Assembly (NCBI RefSeq): GCF_014266025.1
Contig: NZ_JACMYC010000003.1
Coordinates: 62,001-126,000 of the forward strand
Reading direction: 5' to 3'
DNA length: 64,000 bases
From: Nocardioides deserti
GTDB lineage: Bacteria > Actinomycetota > Actinomycetes > Propionibacteriales > Nocardioidaceae
In this document: positions 31,052 to 41,353 of the stretch, piece after piece
How positions within the stretch are numbered: position 1 is the stretch's first letter
How the letters are laid out: every line of letters starts with the position of its first letter
The notes under the pieces: generated by a model
What the model was told of the DNA's origin: nothing
Databases searched by the model: none
What the model saw: the letters and a program-made list of their open reading frames with translations, nothing else
Translations under genes and position numbers: made by a program

Positions 31052-31103
31052 TTCGGGGTCCCTGCGGATCCGGGAGCGCAGCGAGCGGATTCGTGGGGTG
31101 ATC

Positions 31104-31616
31104 TCATGCCGGGCTGCCGGGTACGTGGCGGCGGGCGGCCCGCAGGTCGGCACGGCGCTGCTTGCGCGAGCGGCGGACCTCCCGCTTGACCTCGAACCGG
31201 ATCCGGTTGCGGGTCTCGGGCGCCAGCGCCCGCCGGACCCCGGCCGCGAGCGACGCGACCTGCACGACCGACTCCCGCAGGACCAGGTCGGCGAAGAGCG
31301 GAGCGGGTACGGCGGGTGCCCGCACGCCGCCGTCGGCCGACGGGTCGGCGTCCAGGTCGCCGACGCGGGTGATGACGTACTCCTCCGCGGCGGCGTTGGG
31401 GGCCGCTCGGTCCGCAGCGAGCAGCCGCTGCTCGACCGCCTCGACGCGGGTGCGGAGCTCCTCGGCCTCGGCGCGGGCGGCCGCGAGGTCCCGCTCCGCA
31501 CGACGCCGGCCGCGTGCGCCGGCGACGCCCAGCGCGACCGCGAGCGCGAGCAGGACGAGCACCGCCACGGCTGCCGCGACCACCGCCCAGCCCGGCAGGC
31601 TCCACTCCTCGACCAT
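31104..31616 (-). CDS. Conserved membrane-anchored coiled-coil protein, unknown function
   Basis: 170 residues: N-terminal transmembrane helix (AVVAAAVAVLVLLALAVALGVAG), a charged coiled coil (about 36-65, RAERDLAAARAEAEELRTRVEAVEQRL), and a conserved C-terminal part FADLVLRESVVQVASLAAGVRRALAPETRNRIRFEVKREVRRSRKQRR that looks like a basic, nucleic-acid- or membrane-facing region. It lies between rarA and the alaS cluster, a position conserved in relatives. No established name. Confidence 0.8.
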   Translation of the reverse strand: MVEEWSLPGWAVVAAAVAVLVLLALAVALGVAGARGRRRAERDLAAARAEAEELRTRVEAVEQRLLAADRAAPNAAAEEYVITRVGDLDADPSADGGVRAPAVPAPLFADLVLRESVVQVASLAAGVRRALAPETRNRIRFEVKREVRRSRKQRRADLRAARRHVPGSPA

Positions 31617-31627
31617 GGTGCCCGACC

Positions 31628-33016
31628 CTACCGTCCGGACCGGGTGCCCTTCGCCTCCGGACCACCCGCTCCGCGCACCAGGCGGCGTACCCGCTGCCAG
31701 CGCTCCTTGACCGCCGCCTCGGCGCCGAGCGAGGTCGGTCGGTAGTACTCCCGGTCGAGCACGACGTCGGGTGCGTACTGCTGCTCGGCGATGCCGAAGG
31801 GCTGGTCGTGGCTGTACTGGTAGGTCGACCCGTGCCCCAGCTTCTTGGCGCCGGAGTAGTGGGCGTCGCGCAGGTGCGCCGGCACCGGCCCGATCTTGCC
31901 CGCGCGGACGTCGGCCACGGCCGCACCGATGGCGGTCGTGACCGCGTTGGACTTGGGGGCGACCGCGAGCGCGATCGTCGCGTGCGCCAACGTCAGCTGG
32001 GCCTCCGGCATGCCGATCAGCTGCACCGTCTGGGCCGCCGCGACCGCGGTCGGCAGTGCCGTCGGGTCGGCGAGGCCGATGTCCTCGCTGGCGAGGATCA
32101 TCAGCCGGCGCGCGATGAAGCGTGGGTCCTCACCCGCCTCCATCATCCGCGCGAGGTAGTGCAGCGCGGCGTCCGCGTCGGACCCGCGCACGCTCTTGAT
32201 GAAGGCGCTGGTGACGTCGTAGTGCTGGTCGCCCTGCCGGTCGTAGCGGACCGCGGCCTGGTCGACGGCCGTCTCGGCCATCTCCAGCGTCACGACCTCG
32301 GAGCCGCGGGCCGCGGCCGCGCCGGTGGCGGCCTCGAGGTACGTCAGCGAGCGGCGCGCGTCCCCGCCGGCCAGCCGGACGAGGTGCTCGAGCGCCTCTT
32401 CCTCCACCGTGAACCGGCCGGCGAGCCCGCGCTCGTCGACCAGCGCCTGGTCGAGCACGCCGCGGACGTGCTCGTCGGTGAGCGACTCCAACCGCAGCAG
32501 CAGGCTGCGGGACAGCAGCGGCGAGATCACGCTGAAGAACGGGTTCTCGGTGGTGGCCGCGACGAGTGTCACCCAGCGGTTCTCGACCCCCGGCAGGAGC
32601 GCGTCCTGCTGGGCCTTGCTGAACCGGTGGACCTCGTCGACGAACAGCACCGTCTCGCGGCCGGTCGCCACGAGCTCGGAGCGCGCGGCGTCGATGGCCG
32701 CGCGCACCTCCTTGACCCCGGCGGAGACGGCTGAGACCTCGACGAACCGGCGGTCGGTCTGCTGGCTGACGATCGAGGCGATCGTGGTCTTGCCGGTGCC
32801 GGGCGGTCCCCACAGCAGCAGCGACATCGACTGCTCGTTCTCGATCAGCTGCCGCAGCGGCGCGCCGGGCGCGCGCAGCTGCTCCTGGCCGACCAGCTCG
32901 TCCAGGGTCCGCGGTCGCATCCGCACCGCGAGCGGGCTGGACGCATGGGCCGCCGACGACAGGGAGCCGCGGCCGGACACCGGCCGCGGCTCCTCCGCGT
33001 CGAACAGCCCTTCCAC
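31628..33016 (-). CDS. rarA: Replication-associated recombination protein RarA (MgsA/WRNIP1)
   Basis: AAA+ clamp-loader-like ATPase acting at stalled forks. 462 residues: [16 protein letters not shown], Walker [17 protein letters not shown], Walker [21 protein letters not shown], sensor 1 [12 protein letters not shown], then the RarA C-terminal tetramerisation domain ([41 protein letters not shown]). The last residues (KGTRSGR) are variable. Eleven bases separate it from the next gene. Confidence 0.97.
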   Translation of the reverse strand: MEGLFDAEEPRPVSGRGSLSSAAHASSPLAVRMRPRTLDELVGQEQLRAPGAPLRQLIENEQSMSLLLWGPPGTGKTTIASIVSQQTDRRFVEVSAVSAGVKEVRAAIDAARSELVATGRETVLFVDEVHRFSKAQQDALLPGVENRWVTLVAATTENPFFSVISPLLSRSLLLRLESLTDEHVRGVLDQALVDERGLAGRFTVEEEALEHLVRLAGGDARRSLTYLEAATGAAAARGSEVVTLEMAETAVDQAAVRYDRQGDQHYDVTSAFIKSVRGSDADAALHYLARMMEAGEDPRFIARRLMILASEDIGLADPTALPTAVAAAQTVQLIGMPEAQLTLAHATIALAVAPKSNAVTTAIGAAVADVRAGKIGPVPAHLRDAHYSGAKKLGHGSTYQYSHDQPFGIAEQQYAPDVVLDREYYRPTSLGAEAAVKERWQRVRRLVRGAGGPEAKGTRSGR

Positions 33017-33026
33017 GAGGTCGGGC

Positions 33027-34226
33027 TCAGGCGCTCTCGTCCCGGACGATCCGGCGGCCCGGGAAGTCGTACCAGGTGTCGCTGTAGCCCGAGTCGGTGC
33101 CGATGTCGGTGTTCCGGTCGGCCCCGGGGACGGGGTCGCCGTGCCGGTCGACGCCGAGCAGCGGCGCGGTCACCGGCTCGGCCGGGTGGTGGCCGATCTC
33201 GCCGGCGAAGTGGCAGGCGACCTTGTGCCGGCGACCGATCTGCATCAGCGGCGGCTCCACCGCGGCGCAGATGTCCTGCGCGAAGGGGCAGCGGGTCCGG
33301 AACCGGCAGCCCGACGGCGGGTTGATCGGGCTCGGCACGTCCCCCTGCAGCTGGATCCGCTCGCGCCGGCCGCCGATCGCGGCCTGCTTCACGTCCGGCG
33401 CCGCGGAGAGCAGCGCCTGCGTGTAGGGGTGGTTGGCGTGCTGGTAGATCGCGTCCCGCTCGCCGATCTCGACGATCTTGCCGAGGTACATGACCGCGAT
33501 CTCCGGGCAGAAGTGCCGGACCACCGCGAGGTCGTGGGCGACGAACAGGAAGCCGATGTTGAACTCGCGCTGGATGTCCTGGAGCAGGTTGATGACCTGC
33601 GCCTGGATGGAGACGTCCAGTGCGGAGACCGGCTCGTCGGCGACGAGCAGCTTCGGCTGGAGCGTCAGCGCGCGGGCGATGCCGATGCGCTGGCGCTGGC
33701 CGCCGGAGAACTCGTGCGGGTAGCGGTTGTAGTGCTCGGGGTTGAGGCCGACGATCTCCAGCAGCTCCTGGACCCGGCTCAGCACCTGCTTCTTGGGCAC
33801 CACGTCGTGGATCTCCAGCGGCGCGCCGACGATGCTGCCGACGGTGTGCCGCGGGTTCAGCGAGCCGTAGGGGTCCTGGAAGATCATCTGGATCTCCCGG
33901 CGCAGCGGCTTGAGCTGGCGGGCACCGAGGTTCGCGATGTCGCGACCCTCGAAGTGGATGCTGCCGTCGGTCGGCTTGTAGAGCCGCGTCACCAGGCGGC
34001 CGGTCGTGGACTTGCCACAGCCGGACTCCCCCACGAGGCCGAGCGAGCCGCCGGACTCGATCTGGAAGCTGATGCCGTCGACCGCCTGGACGTGCCCGAC
34101 GGTACGTCGGATCAGCCCGGACGACTTCACGGGGAAGTACATCTTCAGGTCACGGACGTCGAGCAGGGGTGCGCTCCCGTCCGTGGCGGTCGAAGGGCCT
34201 GTGGGGGCCGCATCGGTCACGGTCAT
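33027..34226 (-). CDS. Oligopeptide ABC transporter ATP-binding protein (OppF/DppF type)
   Basis: Second ATPase of a peptide/nickel-family importer, 399 residues. Walker [18 protein letters not shown]-loop [19 protein letters not shown], signature [14 protein letters not shown], Walker [13 protein letters not shown], and the C-terminal oligopeptide-transporter domain with cysteines ([15 protein letters not shown]). A 50-residue C-terminal tail beyond that domain ([15 protein letters not shown]) is unusual. The ATG at 34226 overlaps the preceding ATPase gene by four bases. Last gene of the transporter operon. Confidence 0.93.
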   Translation of the reverse strand: MTVTDAAPTGPSTATDGSAPLLDVRDLKMYFPVKSSGLIRRTVGHVQAVDGISFQIESGGSLGLVGESGCGKSTTGRLVTRLYKPTDGSIHFEGRDIANLGARQLKPLRREIQMIFQDPYGSLNPRHTVGSIVGAPLEIHDVVPKKQVLSRVQELLEIVGLNPEHYNRYPHEFSGGQRQRIGIARALTLQPKLLVADEPVSALDVSIQAQVINLLQDIQREFNIGFLFVAHDLAVVRHFCPEIAVMYLGKIVEIGERDAIYQHANHPYTQALLSAAPDVKQAAIGGRRERIQLQGDVPSPINPPSGCRFRTRCPFAQDICAAVEPPLMQIGRRHKVACHFAGEIGHHPAEPVTAPLLGVDRHGDPVPGADRNTDIGTDSGYSDTWYDFPGRRIVRDESA

Positions 34227-35242
34227 GACTGGGCCACCTCCTCCTCGTTCGGGACGGTCGGGTCGGTCAGGTGGCACCGCTTGAGGTGCCCCGGGCCGCG
34301 CGAACCGGGGGTGAGATCCGGCTGCTGCGTGACGCACAGGTCGCCGGCGACCTGGTCCTTGTAGCGGCAGCGGGGGTGGAAGGCACAGCCGCTGGGCGGG
34401 CTGAGCAGGCTCGGCGGGGTGCCCGGGATCGGGACGAGCTTCTCCTCGACGTCCGCGGTCAGGTCCGGGACGCTCGAGAGCAGGCCCCAGGTGTAGGGCA
34501 TCTCCGGGTGGGTGAGCAGCTCCTTGGTCGGGCCGTACTCGACGGCCTTGCCGGCGTACATCACCAGGACGTCGTCGGCCATCTCCGCGACGACCCCGAG
34601 GTCGTGGGTGATGATGATGATCCCGGTGTTGAACTCCTTCTGCAGCTGCTGCAGGAGGTCGAGGATCTGCGCCTGGACCGTCACGTCGAGCGCGGTCGTC
34701 GGCTCGTCGGCGATGACCAGCCCCGGGTCGTTGATGAGCGCCATCGCGATCATCGCGCGCTGGCGCATGCCGCCGGAGAACTGGTGCGGGTAGTCGTCGA
34801 CCCGCCGGTCCGGCTGCGGGATCCCCACGAGCTCGAGCATCTCGATCACCCGGGTGCGGGCGGCCTTCTTGCTCACGTCGTGGTGGACCCGGTAGGCCTC
34901 GCCGATCTGGTTGCCGACCGTGTAGTAGGGGTGCATGGCCGACAGCGGGTCCTGGAAGATCATCGCGACCTCCTTGCCCCGCCGCAGCCGCATCTCCTCG
35001 TCGGTGATCGTGAGCAGGTCCGTGCCCTCGAGCAGGATCTGCCCGCTGACCTGGGCGCTGGTCCCGCGGTGCAGGCCGAGGATGGCCGAGCTGGAGACCG
35101 ACTTGCCCGAGCCGGACTCGCCCACGATGCCGAGGGTCTTGCCCTTGGCCAGGTCGTACGACAGACCGTCGGTCGCCTTGACGACGCCGTCCGGCGTCGG
35201 GAAGTGCACGCGGAGGTCTCGCACGCTGAGGAAGTTGTCCAC
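34223..35242 (-). CDS. Oligopeptide ABC transporter ATP-binding protein (OppD/DppD type)
   Basis: First ATPase of the importer, 339 residues: Walker [36 protein letters not shown], signature [14 protein letters not shown], Walker [14 protein letters not shown]-loop IIITHDLG. The C-terminal domain has four cysteines ([19 protein letters not shown] and KRCH), the set that ligates an iron-sulfur cluster in mycobacterial DppD. Substrate not predictable beyond peptide-like. Confidence 0.93.
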   Translation of the reverse strand: MDNFLSVRDLRVHFPTPDGVVKATDGLSYDLAKGKTLGIVGESGSGKSVSSSAILGLHRGTSAQVSGQILLEGTDLLTITDEEMRLRRGKEVAMIFQDPLSAMHPYYTVGNQIGEAYRVHHDVSKKAARTRVIEMLELVGIPQPDRRVDDYPHQFSGGMRQRAMIAMALINDPGLVIADEPTTALDVTVQAQILDLLQQLQKEFNTGIIIITHDLGVVAEMADDVLVMYAGKAVEYGPTKELLTHPEMPYTWGLLSSVPDLTADVEEKLVPIPGTPPSLLSPPSGCAFHPRCRYKDQVAGDLCVTQQPDLTPGSRGPGHLKRCHLTDPTVPNEEEVAQS

Positions 35243-35257
35243 CGTATGAGTCTCTTC

Positions 35258-36274
35258 CTACCCGAGCCGGACTCGGGGATCGATGAAGGCGTAGGAGATG
35301 TCCACGATGATGTTCATGAGGATGACGAACGCCCCGGCCAGCACCACCACGCCGATGACGGTCGGGAGGTCCCAGGCGTCGCTGGCCTGCACGGTCAGCA
35401 GACCGAGACCCGGGTAGGCGAAGACCGACTCGGTGATGATCGCCCCGCCGAGCAGCGTCGCGAAGTCGAGACCGGTCATCGTCACCAGCGGGGTCAGCGC
35501 CGCGCGCAGGCCGTGCTTGAACAGCACGCTCCGCTGCTTGAGGCCCTTGGACTTCGCCGTGCGGATGTAGTCCTCGGTCATCGACTCCAGCATGAAGGCG
35601 CGGGTCATCCGCACGTAGCCGGCCATGAAGACGAGTGCGAGGGTGAACGCCGGGATGAGGAGGTTGCCCAGCCAGGAGGCCACGCCGCCGTCCTCGAGCG
35701 AGATGTACGTCGGGTACGGCCACAGCTCCCACTTCACCGACAAGTACTTCAGGAAGAAGACCGCGATGAAGAAGGTGGGGAAGGCATAAGCCACCAGGGT
35801 GAGGCCGACGATGCCGCGGTCGATGAAGGAGCCCTTGAAGACCGCCGCCAGGATGCCGAACAGCACGCCGCCGACCAGCCACATCACCAGCGCCACGAGC
35901 GCCAGCGAGATCGAGACCGGGGCCGCGTCCACGACCAGGTCGTTGACCGTCGCGGAGTTCAGGTGGGAGTAGCCCAGGCACGGCGCGGCGCAGTGCGTGA
36001 CCACCTCGGGTGCCGCTGCGCGCAGCTCCTCGTCGGCGGGGAAGTCACGGCCGGCGACGACGCCCTTCATGAACAGCCCCCACTGCTCGTAGACCGGCTT
36101 GTCGTAGCCGAGCGCCGCACGCGCCTGGTCGCGCTGCTCCTCGCTGCAGTTCTTGCCGCAGGCGTAGCGCGCCGGGTCGACAGGGGCGGCGAAGAAGAGG
36201 ACGAAGGTCACCAGGGTGAGCGCTAGGAGCAGCGCGACACCGATGAACAACCGGCGGACGATGTATGCCCACAT
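35258..36274 (-). CDS. Oligopeptide ABC transporter permease (OppB/DppB type)
   Basis: 338-residue inner-membrane permease with a single N-terminal helix (IVRRLFIGVALLLALTLVTFVLFFAA), a periplasmic insertion with two cysteines (YACGKNCSEEQRDQAR) and a further pair CAAPC, then the DppB core with the EAA loop (ARTAKSKGLKQRSVLFKHGLRAALTP). It lies after the four-hairpin spacer that follows the binding-protein gene, so its expression is probably lower than that of the binding protein. Confidence 0.93.
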   Translation of the reverse strand: MWAYIVRRLFIGVALLLALTLVTFVLFFAAPVDPARYACGKNCSEEQRDQARAALGYDKPVYEQWGLFMKGVVAGRDFPADEELRAAAPEVVTHCAAPCLGYSHLNSATVNDLVVDAAPVSISLALVALVMWLVGGVLFGILAAVFKGSFIDRGIVGLTLVAYAFPTFFIAVFFLKYLSVKWELWPYPTYISLEDGGVASWLGNLLIPAFTLALVFMAGYVRMTRAFMLESMTEDYIRTAKSKGLKQRSVLFKHGLRAALTPLVTMTGLDFATLLGGAIITESVFAYPGLGLLTVQASDAWDLPTVIGVVVLAGAFVILMNIIVDISYAFIDPRVRLG

Positions 36275-36309
36275 CGGTCGGGTCTCACCTCAATCGAGGT
36301 CGTCGGGGA

Positions 36310-36425
36310 GCACCCCGGTGGGGGTGCATGTCTACGTGGCTCGACGCAGGGTGTGTCGAGCCGTGGTCCTGGGCCCAGGACCGGGTGAGGTGCCGGGTGT
36401 GCGGTCCTCGCACACCCGGCACCTC
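36310..36425. repeat. Four consecutive hairpins between binding-protein and permease genes
   Basis: In the 182-base gap 36275-36456, four perfect inverted repeats follow one another: 36310-36327 (GCACCCC/GGGGTGC, 7 bp); 36338-36362 (GGCTCGAC/GTCGAGCC, 8 bp); 36366-36381 (16-base palindrome GTCCTGGGCCCAGGAC); 36387-36425 (GAGGTGCCGGGTGTGCG with its complement, 17 bp, loop GTCCT). The first met by RNA polymerase leaving the binding-protein gene is the 17-bp hairpin. Likely roles are partial termination and protection of the upstream mRNA from 3' exonucleases. Confidence 0.88.
36387..36425 (-). terminator. Strong hairpin after the peptide-binding protein gene
   Basis: Seventeen perfect base pairs with a five-base loop, 31 bases past the stop of the binding-protein gene. 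There is no U-run. In an operon that continues into a permease and two ATPases, such a hairpin normally gives read-through at reduced level. Confidence 0.65.
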
Positions 36426-36456
36426 AGGTGTTCAGCCGTGCTGGGTCAGGCAGTGG

Positions 36457-38214
36457 TCACTGCTGGACCCCGATGAGGCCGATCTCCGGGTAGGACGACG
36501 AAGCGGCGGTCGTCGTGAAGCCGGTGACCTCCGAGCCGTACAGCCAGTTGAACTTGCTGACGTCCAGCGGGATGTAGGCGACGTCCTCGCCCAGCTTCGC
36601 GTCCGCCTCGACCAGGCTCTCGACCTGGGCGTCGACGTCGGAGGCGTTCGCGGCCTCGTCGACCAGCGCCTCGAACTCGTCGCTCTGGTAGCAGCCGTAG
36701 TTCTGGCCACACGTGGTGGGCGAGAAGTTCGGGCGGCTGTCGAACAGCGGCGGGATCACGGTCATCGCGGAGGGCCAGTCGGCACCCCAACCACCCCAGG
36801 TGATGTCGAACTCGTCGTCGGGACGCGAGATGACGTCGTAGTAGGTGTCACCCTGCGGCTCGAGCGTGACGTCGAAGCCGGCAGCCTTCCAGCCCTCCTG
36901 CACGACCGCCATCGCCTTGTCGGCGGTCGGCGACGTCGGGTAGGCGAGGCTGATCTCGACCGGCATGTCGACGCCGGACTCCTCCAGCAGCGCGCGGGCG
37001 GCGTCGGGGTCGCCGTCGTTGTTGTTGTCCTCGGCGAACGCCGGGTTCTCGGTCGAGCCGGAGACGCCCGGGTTGACGATCGTCTCGGCCGGAGCGGCGG
37101 CGACCTCGCCACCGAGAGCCTTGACGTAGCCGTTGAGGTTCAGCGACATCGCCAGCGCACGACGGACGTTGACGTCCTGCATGACCTCGTTGTTGAAGTT
37201 CGGCGACAGGTACTGGTTGTACGGCGAGAGGACGTTGACGTAGCGGTCCTCGACCGGGCCGGTGATCTGCGGGAACTGGGTCGGCGCGACGCGGGCGGTC
37301 GTGATGGCGTTCTTCACGTCCGCGGCGTCCTGGATGAGCCGGTCGTTGAAGAGCTCACCGGCGGTGTCGGACGGGTCGATCTGGTAGTCGATCTGCTCCG
37401 GCAGCGCGAGGCGCAGGGCCTCCGGGTCGTCGGTGGCCGGGTCGTAGTTCTCGTTGCGGACCAGCGTGGCGCCCTGGTTCTTGCTCCACTCGCCGCCCTC
37501 GACCTTGTAGGGACCGTTGGAGAGGACCTTCCACTGGCTCTTGGCGCCCTCGTCGAACTCCTCCTTGTACGGGTCGGTCATCATCATGCCCGCAACAGCC
37601 TGGGGGAAGTCCGCCCACGGCTTGTTGAAGCGGAAGGTGATGGTCTTCCCGTCGCAGCTCACGGCCTCCTCGTAGGCGGCCTGCTGCTCCGGGGTCGCCT
37701 TGTACGGACCCGGGTAGTCCTCGACGTCGATGTAGCTCAGCGTGTAGTTCGGGCCACCGGTGATGAGGTCGTTGGCGAACACGCGCGAGGTGCCGTACTG
37801 CACGTCCTCGCAGGTGATGTCGCTGCCGTCCTCCCACTTGACGCCGTCCTTGAGGGTGAACGACCAGACCTTGCCGCCCTCGGAGGAGGTGCCGGTGTCG
37901 GTCGCCAGGTCGGGCACGGGGGTCGTCGCGACCTCGCCATCCTCCGACATGGGGAACGCGAGCAGGCCGCGGTAGATCAGGCGGCGGTACCAGGCGAGCT
38001 GGACGCCGTAGTAGATGCGCTGCGGGTCAGCGGCCTCGTACGGGAAGTGCTGCAGCACCTTGAGGGTGCCGCCCTTCTCCCCGGCGACGGCGGCGTTGCC
38101 CGAGCCGTTGTTCCCGGACTCGTCGTCGCTGCCACCCCCGCAGGCGGCCAGGAGCGTCAGCCCCAGGACCGAGGCGGCGGTCGATGCCACCGTCCTCCTC
38201 AGCTTCATTCCCAT
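36457..38214 (-). CDS. Peptide/nickel-type ABC transporter substrate-binding lipoprotein
   Basis: Extracellular receptor of family 5, 585 residues. Lipoprotein signal with lipobox LLAAC and lipidated Cys25, then a Gly/Ser/Asn linker. Mature features: GGTLKVLQHFPYEAADPQ, KDGVKWEDGSDITCEDVQYG, NVRRALAMSLNLNGYV and MPVEISLAYPTSPTADKAM. AGGAGG at six bases supports the ATG at 38214. It follows the OppC-type permease, an unusual order, and is followed by the hairpin array. Substrate is probably a peptide; not defined by sequence. Confidence 0.93.
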   Translation of the reverse strand: MGMKLRRTVASTAASVLGLTLLAACGGGSDDESGNNGSGNAAVAGEKGGTLKVLQHFPYEAADPQRIYYGVQLAWYRRLIYRGLLAFPMSEDGEVATTPVPDLATDTGTSSEGGKVWSFTLKDGVKWEDGSDITCEDVQYGTSRVFANDLITGGPNYTLSYIDVEDYPGPYKATPEQQAAYEEAVSCDGKTITFRFNKPWADFPQAVAGMMMTDPYKEEFDEGAKSQWKVLSNGPYKVEGGEWSKNQGATLVRNENYDPATDDPEALRLALPEQIDYQIDPSDTAGELFNDRLIQDAADVKNAITTARVAPTQFPQITGPVEDRYVNVLSPYNQYLSPNFNNEVMQDVNVRRALAMSLNLNGYVKALGGEVAAAPAETIVNPGVSGSTENPAFAEDNNNDGDPDAARALLEESGVDMPVEISLAYPTSPTADKAMAVVQEGWKAAGFDVTLEPQGDTYYDVISRPDDEFDITWGGWGADWPSAMTVIPPLFDSRPNFSPTTCGQNYGCYQSDEFEALVDEAANASDVDAQVESLVEADAKLGEDVAYIPLDVSKFNWLYGSEVTGFTTTAASSSYPEIGLIGVQQ

Positions 38215-38314
38215 TCACTTCCTCCTTTAGTGCGCCGCGCAGGAGCGGCGGGAGCTTCGACGACGACGTGCCGCCGAAAACCTCGGAAACTTCGGTGTGG
38301 TGCCCCGGGACGGG

Positions 38315-39325
38315 TCACCGGTGGCCCTTCGGGTCGAGCGCGTCGCGCAGGCCATCGCCGAGCAGATTGAAGCTCACGACGATCGCGGCGATGAGGATCG
38401 CCGGTACGAAGAAGTAGACCGGGTCGTTCTCGGCGAACTTCAGCGAGTCGGACAGCACGTTGCCGAGGGTGGGGGTGGGCGGCCGGATGCTCACGTTGAG
38501 GAACGCGAGCGCCGCCTCGGCGGAGACGAAGGCCGGCATGATCAGCGTGAACGTGACCAGGATCGGGGCCCACAGGTTCGGCAGGATCTCGCGGAAGTAC
38601 AGCCGGAACTTCGAGGCACCCATCATCTGCGAGGCGGCGACGAACTCGCGCTCACGCAGGGAGAGGACCTGTCCCCGCACGATGCGCGCCACGCCGGTCC
38701 AGCCGAAGAGACCGAGCACGACCACGACGTACAGCGACTGCGCCGGCGGGCCGGCCGGGACGCCCAGCACCTCGGTGATGAACGCGATGGCCACCGTGGA
38801 GAGGGCCAGGAGCATCAGCGTCTGCGGGAAGGCCAGGGTCAGGTCGATCGCGCGACCGATGATCGCGTCGACCCAGCCGCCGGAGGCGCCCGAGACGATG
38901 CCCAAGGTCACGCCGATGAGGACCGCGATGACCGTGGCGGTCAGGGAGATCGCCAGCGAGAAGCTGATGCCGTACCAGACTCGGGACAGGACGTCGCGGC
39001 CGATGCCCGGCTCCACGCCGAGCCAGTGGTCGCCGGAGATGCCGCCCCACGCGCCGATGGGCAGCTGGAACTCGTTGAGCAGGTCCTGGTTGGAACCGTA
39101 CGGGTCCAGGAAGCCGACCTTGACCAGGAGCGGCGCCGAGATGGCGGCGAGGACGTAGAGGACCACGATGACGAGGGCGACCATCGAGAGCTTGTCCTGG
39201 AGGAAGCGGGCCCGTGCCAGCTGCCCCGGGGACTTGCTGACGATGGGGCCGGAGTCGCCGTCGTCGTGTTCCTCGTCCACGAAGTGGCTCTCGAGCGCGC
39301 TCTCCGGGCTGAGCGGTGCAGTCAT
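38315..39325 (-). CDS. Oligopeptide ABC transporter permease (OppC/DppC type)
   Basis: 336 residues: an acidic cytoplasmic N-terminus (ESHFVDEEHDDGDSG), a first helix (MVALVIVVLYVLAAISAPLL), the OppC N-terminal domain with DHWLGVEPGIGRDVLSRVWYG, and the EAA loop REREFVAASQMMGASKFRLYFREILPNLWAP. It is the first gene of the transporter operon, before the binding protein, whereas usual order puts OppC after OppB. The ATG at 39325 is taken as start since AAGG lies at proper spacing. Confidence 0.93.
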   Translation of the reverse strand: MTAPLSPESALESHFVDEEHDDGDSGPIVSKSPGQLARARFLQDKLSMVALVIVVLYVLAAISAPLLVKVGFLDPYGSNQDLLNEFQLPIGAWGGISGDHWLGVEPGIGRDVLSRVWYGISFSLAISLTATVIAVLIGVTLGIVSGASGGWVDAIIGRAIDLTLAFPQTLMLLALSTVAIAFITEVLGVPAGPPAQSLYVVVVLGLFGWTGVARIVRGQVLSLREREFVAASQMMGASKFRLYFREILPNLWAPILVTFTLIMPAFVSAEAALAFLNVSIRPPTPTLGNVLSDSLKFAENDPVYFFVPAILIAAIVVSFNLLGDGLRDALDPKGHR

Positions 39326-39506
39326 GTCCTGCCTTGTGCGTTCGTTGGGTGGTCGATCGGCTGGTTCGTGCCGGACGGGGGTACTGGACCCCGCGCCGGC
39401 CGGGGGATCGCCCCGGCGCCGGAGCGACTCTAAGCGACCGTCCAGTAGGAATCGGTCACCGGCGTATAACGATCTGGCCAACCAGTCCGCTCGGTGCGTC
39501 ACAGCC
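39326..39506. other. Gap upstream of the transporter operon
   Basis: About 180 bases between the permease start and the aspS-side hairpin. A TAGAGT hexamer (39432-39427, leftward) fits a -10 box and could drive the transporter operon, about 100 bases before the permease ATG. No -35 box, riboswitch or RNA gene was recognised. Confidence 0.35.
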
Positions 39507-39529
39507 CCCGGGGACGGTCCGTCCCCGGG
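39507..39529 (-). terminator. Hairpin terminator after aspS
   Basis: CCCGGGGAC and GTCCCCGGG pair perfectly around GGTCC, about 25 bases beyond the aspS stop. Between stop and hairpin the 10-base motif GGCCTGAGCC/T is repeated three times with small changes. Confidence 0.6.
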
Positions 39530-39553
39530 TCGTTCAGGCCGGCTCAGGCCAGC

Positions 39554-41353
39554 TCAGGCCTGCTCGGGCCCGCTCGCGTCGTCCTTCGCCGGCACGGCGT
39601 CGACGCCGGCCTCCTTGCGCTGCGCCGGCGTGATGGGCGCAGGAGCCGCCGTCAGCGGGTCGAACCCGCCGCCGGACTTGGGGAAGGCGATCACGTCGCG
39701 GATGGAGTCCGCGCCGGCGAGGATCGCGCAGATCCGGTCCATGCCGACGGCGATGCCGCCGTGCGGCGGCGCGCCGTACTTGAAGGCGTCGAGCAGGAAG
39801 CCGAACTTCTCCTGGGCCTCCTCCTCGCCGATGCCCATGACCGAGAAGACGCGCTTCTGCACGTCCTCGCGGTGGATACGGATCGACCCGCCACCGAGCT
39901 CGCTGCCGTTGCAGACGATGTCGTAGGCGTAGGCGAGCGCCTCGCCGGGGCTCTCCTCGAGGGTGTCGAGGAACTCCGGCTTGGGGCTGGTGAAGGCGTG
40001 GTGGACCGCGGTCCACGCTCCCCCGCCGACCGCGACGTCACCGCTGGCGACGGCCTCGCTGGCCGGCTCGAAGAGCGGTGCGTCCACGACCCAGGTGAAG
40101 GCGAACGCCGACTCGTCGATGAGGCCGCAGCGGCGACCGATCTCGAGGCGGGCGGCGCCGAGCAGGGCGCGGCTGGACTTGGTGGCGCCGGCGCCGAAGA
40201 AGATGCAGTCGCCGGGCTCGGCCCCGACGTGGGCGGCCAGGCCGGCCTTCTCCTCGTCGGTGATGTTCTTGGCGACCGGGCCGCCGAGGGTGCCGTCCTC
40301 CTGGACCAGGACGTAGGCCAGGCCCTTCGCGCCGCGCTGCTTGGCCCACTCCTGCCACGCGTCCAGCTGCTTGCGCGGCTGGCTCGCGCCGCCGGGCATG
40401 ACCACGGCGCCGACGTACTCCGCCTGGAAGACGCGGAACGGCGTGTCCCGGAAGTAGTCCGTGCACTCGACCAGCTCGTTGCCCATGCGCAGGTCCGGCT
40501 TGTCCGAGCCGTACTTGGCCATCGCCTCGGCGTAGGTCATCCGCGGGATCGGGCGCGGGATCTCGACGTCGATGAGCTTCCACATCTCCGCGAGGACGTC
40601 CTCCATCAGCGCGATGACATCCTCCTGCTCGACGAAGGACATCTCGATGTCGAGCTGGGTGAACTCCGGCTGCCGGTCGGCGCGGAAGTCCTCGTCGCGG
40701 TAGCAGCGGGCGATCTGGTAGTAGCGCTCCATGCCGCCGACCATCAGCAGCTGCTTGAACAGCTGCGGGCTCTGGGGCAGGGCGTACCAGCTGCCCGGGT
40801 GCAGGCGCGCGGGGACGAGGAAGTCACGGGCTCCCTCGGGCGTGCTGCGGGTCAGCGTCGGGGTCTCGACCTCGACGAAGTCGTGGCGGTCGAGCACGTC
40901 GCGCGCGGCCTTGTTGACCTTGCTGCGCAGGCGGATCGCGGCGGCAGGGCCGGAGCGGCGCAGGTCGAGGTAGCGATACTTGAGACGGACCTCCTCGCCG
41001 ACCTCCCCACTCGACGACTGAGCGTCGCTGATCGGGAACGGCAGCGGCGCGGCGGTGCTGAGCACCTCGACCTCGGTGGCGACGACCTCGATCGCACCGG
41101 TGGCGAGGTTGGGGTTCTCGTTGCCCTCCCTGCGCGCGGTCACCTCGCCGGTGACCTTGAGGCAGAACTCCGCACGCAGCTGGTGGGCGACCTCCTCGTC
41201 GCGGATGACGACCTGGACGACGCCGCTGGCCTCGCGCAGGTCGATGAAGGCCACGCCACCGTGATCGCGACGGTTGGCCACCCACCCGGCGAGGGTGACG
41301 GTCTGGCCGACGTGCTCGGCGCGGAGGGCGCCGGCGTCATGGGTGCGGATCAC
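39554..41353 (-). CDS. aspS: Aspartate-tRNA ligase
   Basis: Class IIb synthetase, 599 residues: OB-fold anticodon-binding domain ([23 protein letters not shown]), flipping loop and motif 2 ([27 protein letters not shown]), bacterial GAD insertion domain, and motif 3 ([16 protein letters not shown]). The ATG at 41353 overlaps the hisS stop by four bases. Whether it also charges tRNA-Asn depends on asnS and gatCAB, not in the window. Confidence 0.97.
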   Translation of the reverse strand: MIRTHDAGALRAEHVGQTVTLAGWVANRRDHGGVAFIDLREASGVVQVVIRDEEVAHQLRAEFCLKVTGEVTARREGNENPNLATGAIEVVATEVEVLSTAAPLPFPISDAQSSSGEVGEEVRLKYRYLDLRRSGPAAAIRLRSKVNKAARDVLDRHDFVEVETPTLTRSTPEGARDFLVPARLHPGSWYALPQSPQLFKQLLMVGGMERYYQIARCYRDEDFRADRQPEFTQLDIEMSFVEQEDVIALMEDVLAEMWKLIDVEIPRPIPRMTYAEAMAKYGSDKPDLRMGNELVECTDYFRDTPFRVFQAEYVGAVVMPGGASQPRKQLDAWQEWAKQRGAKGLAYVLVQEDGTLGGPVAKNITDEEKAGLAAHVGAEPGDCIFFGAGATKSSRALLGAARLEIGRRCGLIDESAFAFTWVVDAPLFEPASEAVASGDVAVGGGAWTAVHHAFTSPKPEFLDTLEESPGEALAYAYDIVCNGSELGGGSIRIHREDVQKRVFSVMGIGEEEAQEKFGFLLDAFKYGAPPHGGIAVGMDRICAILAGADSIRDVIAFPKSGGGFDPLTAAPAPITPAQRKEAGVDAVPAKDDASGPEQA

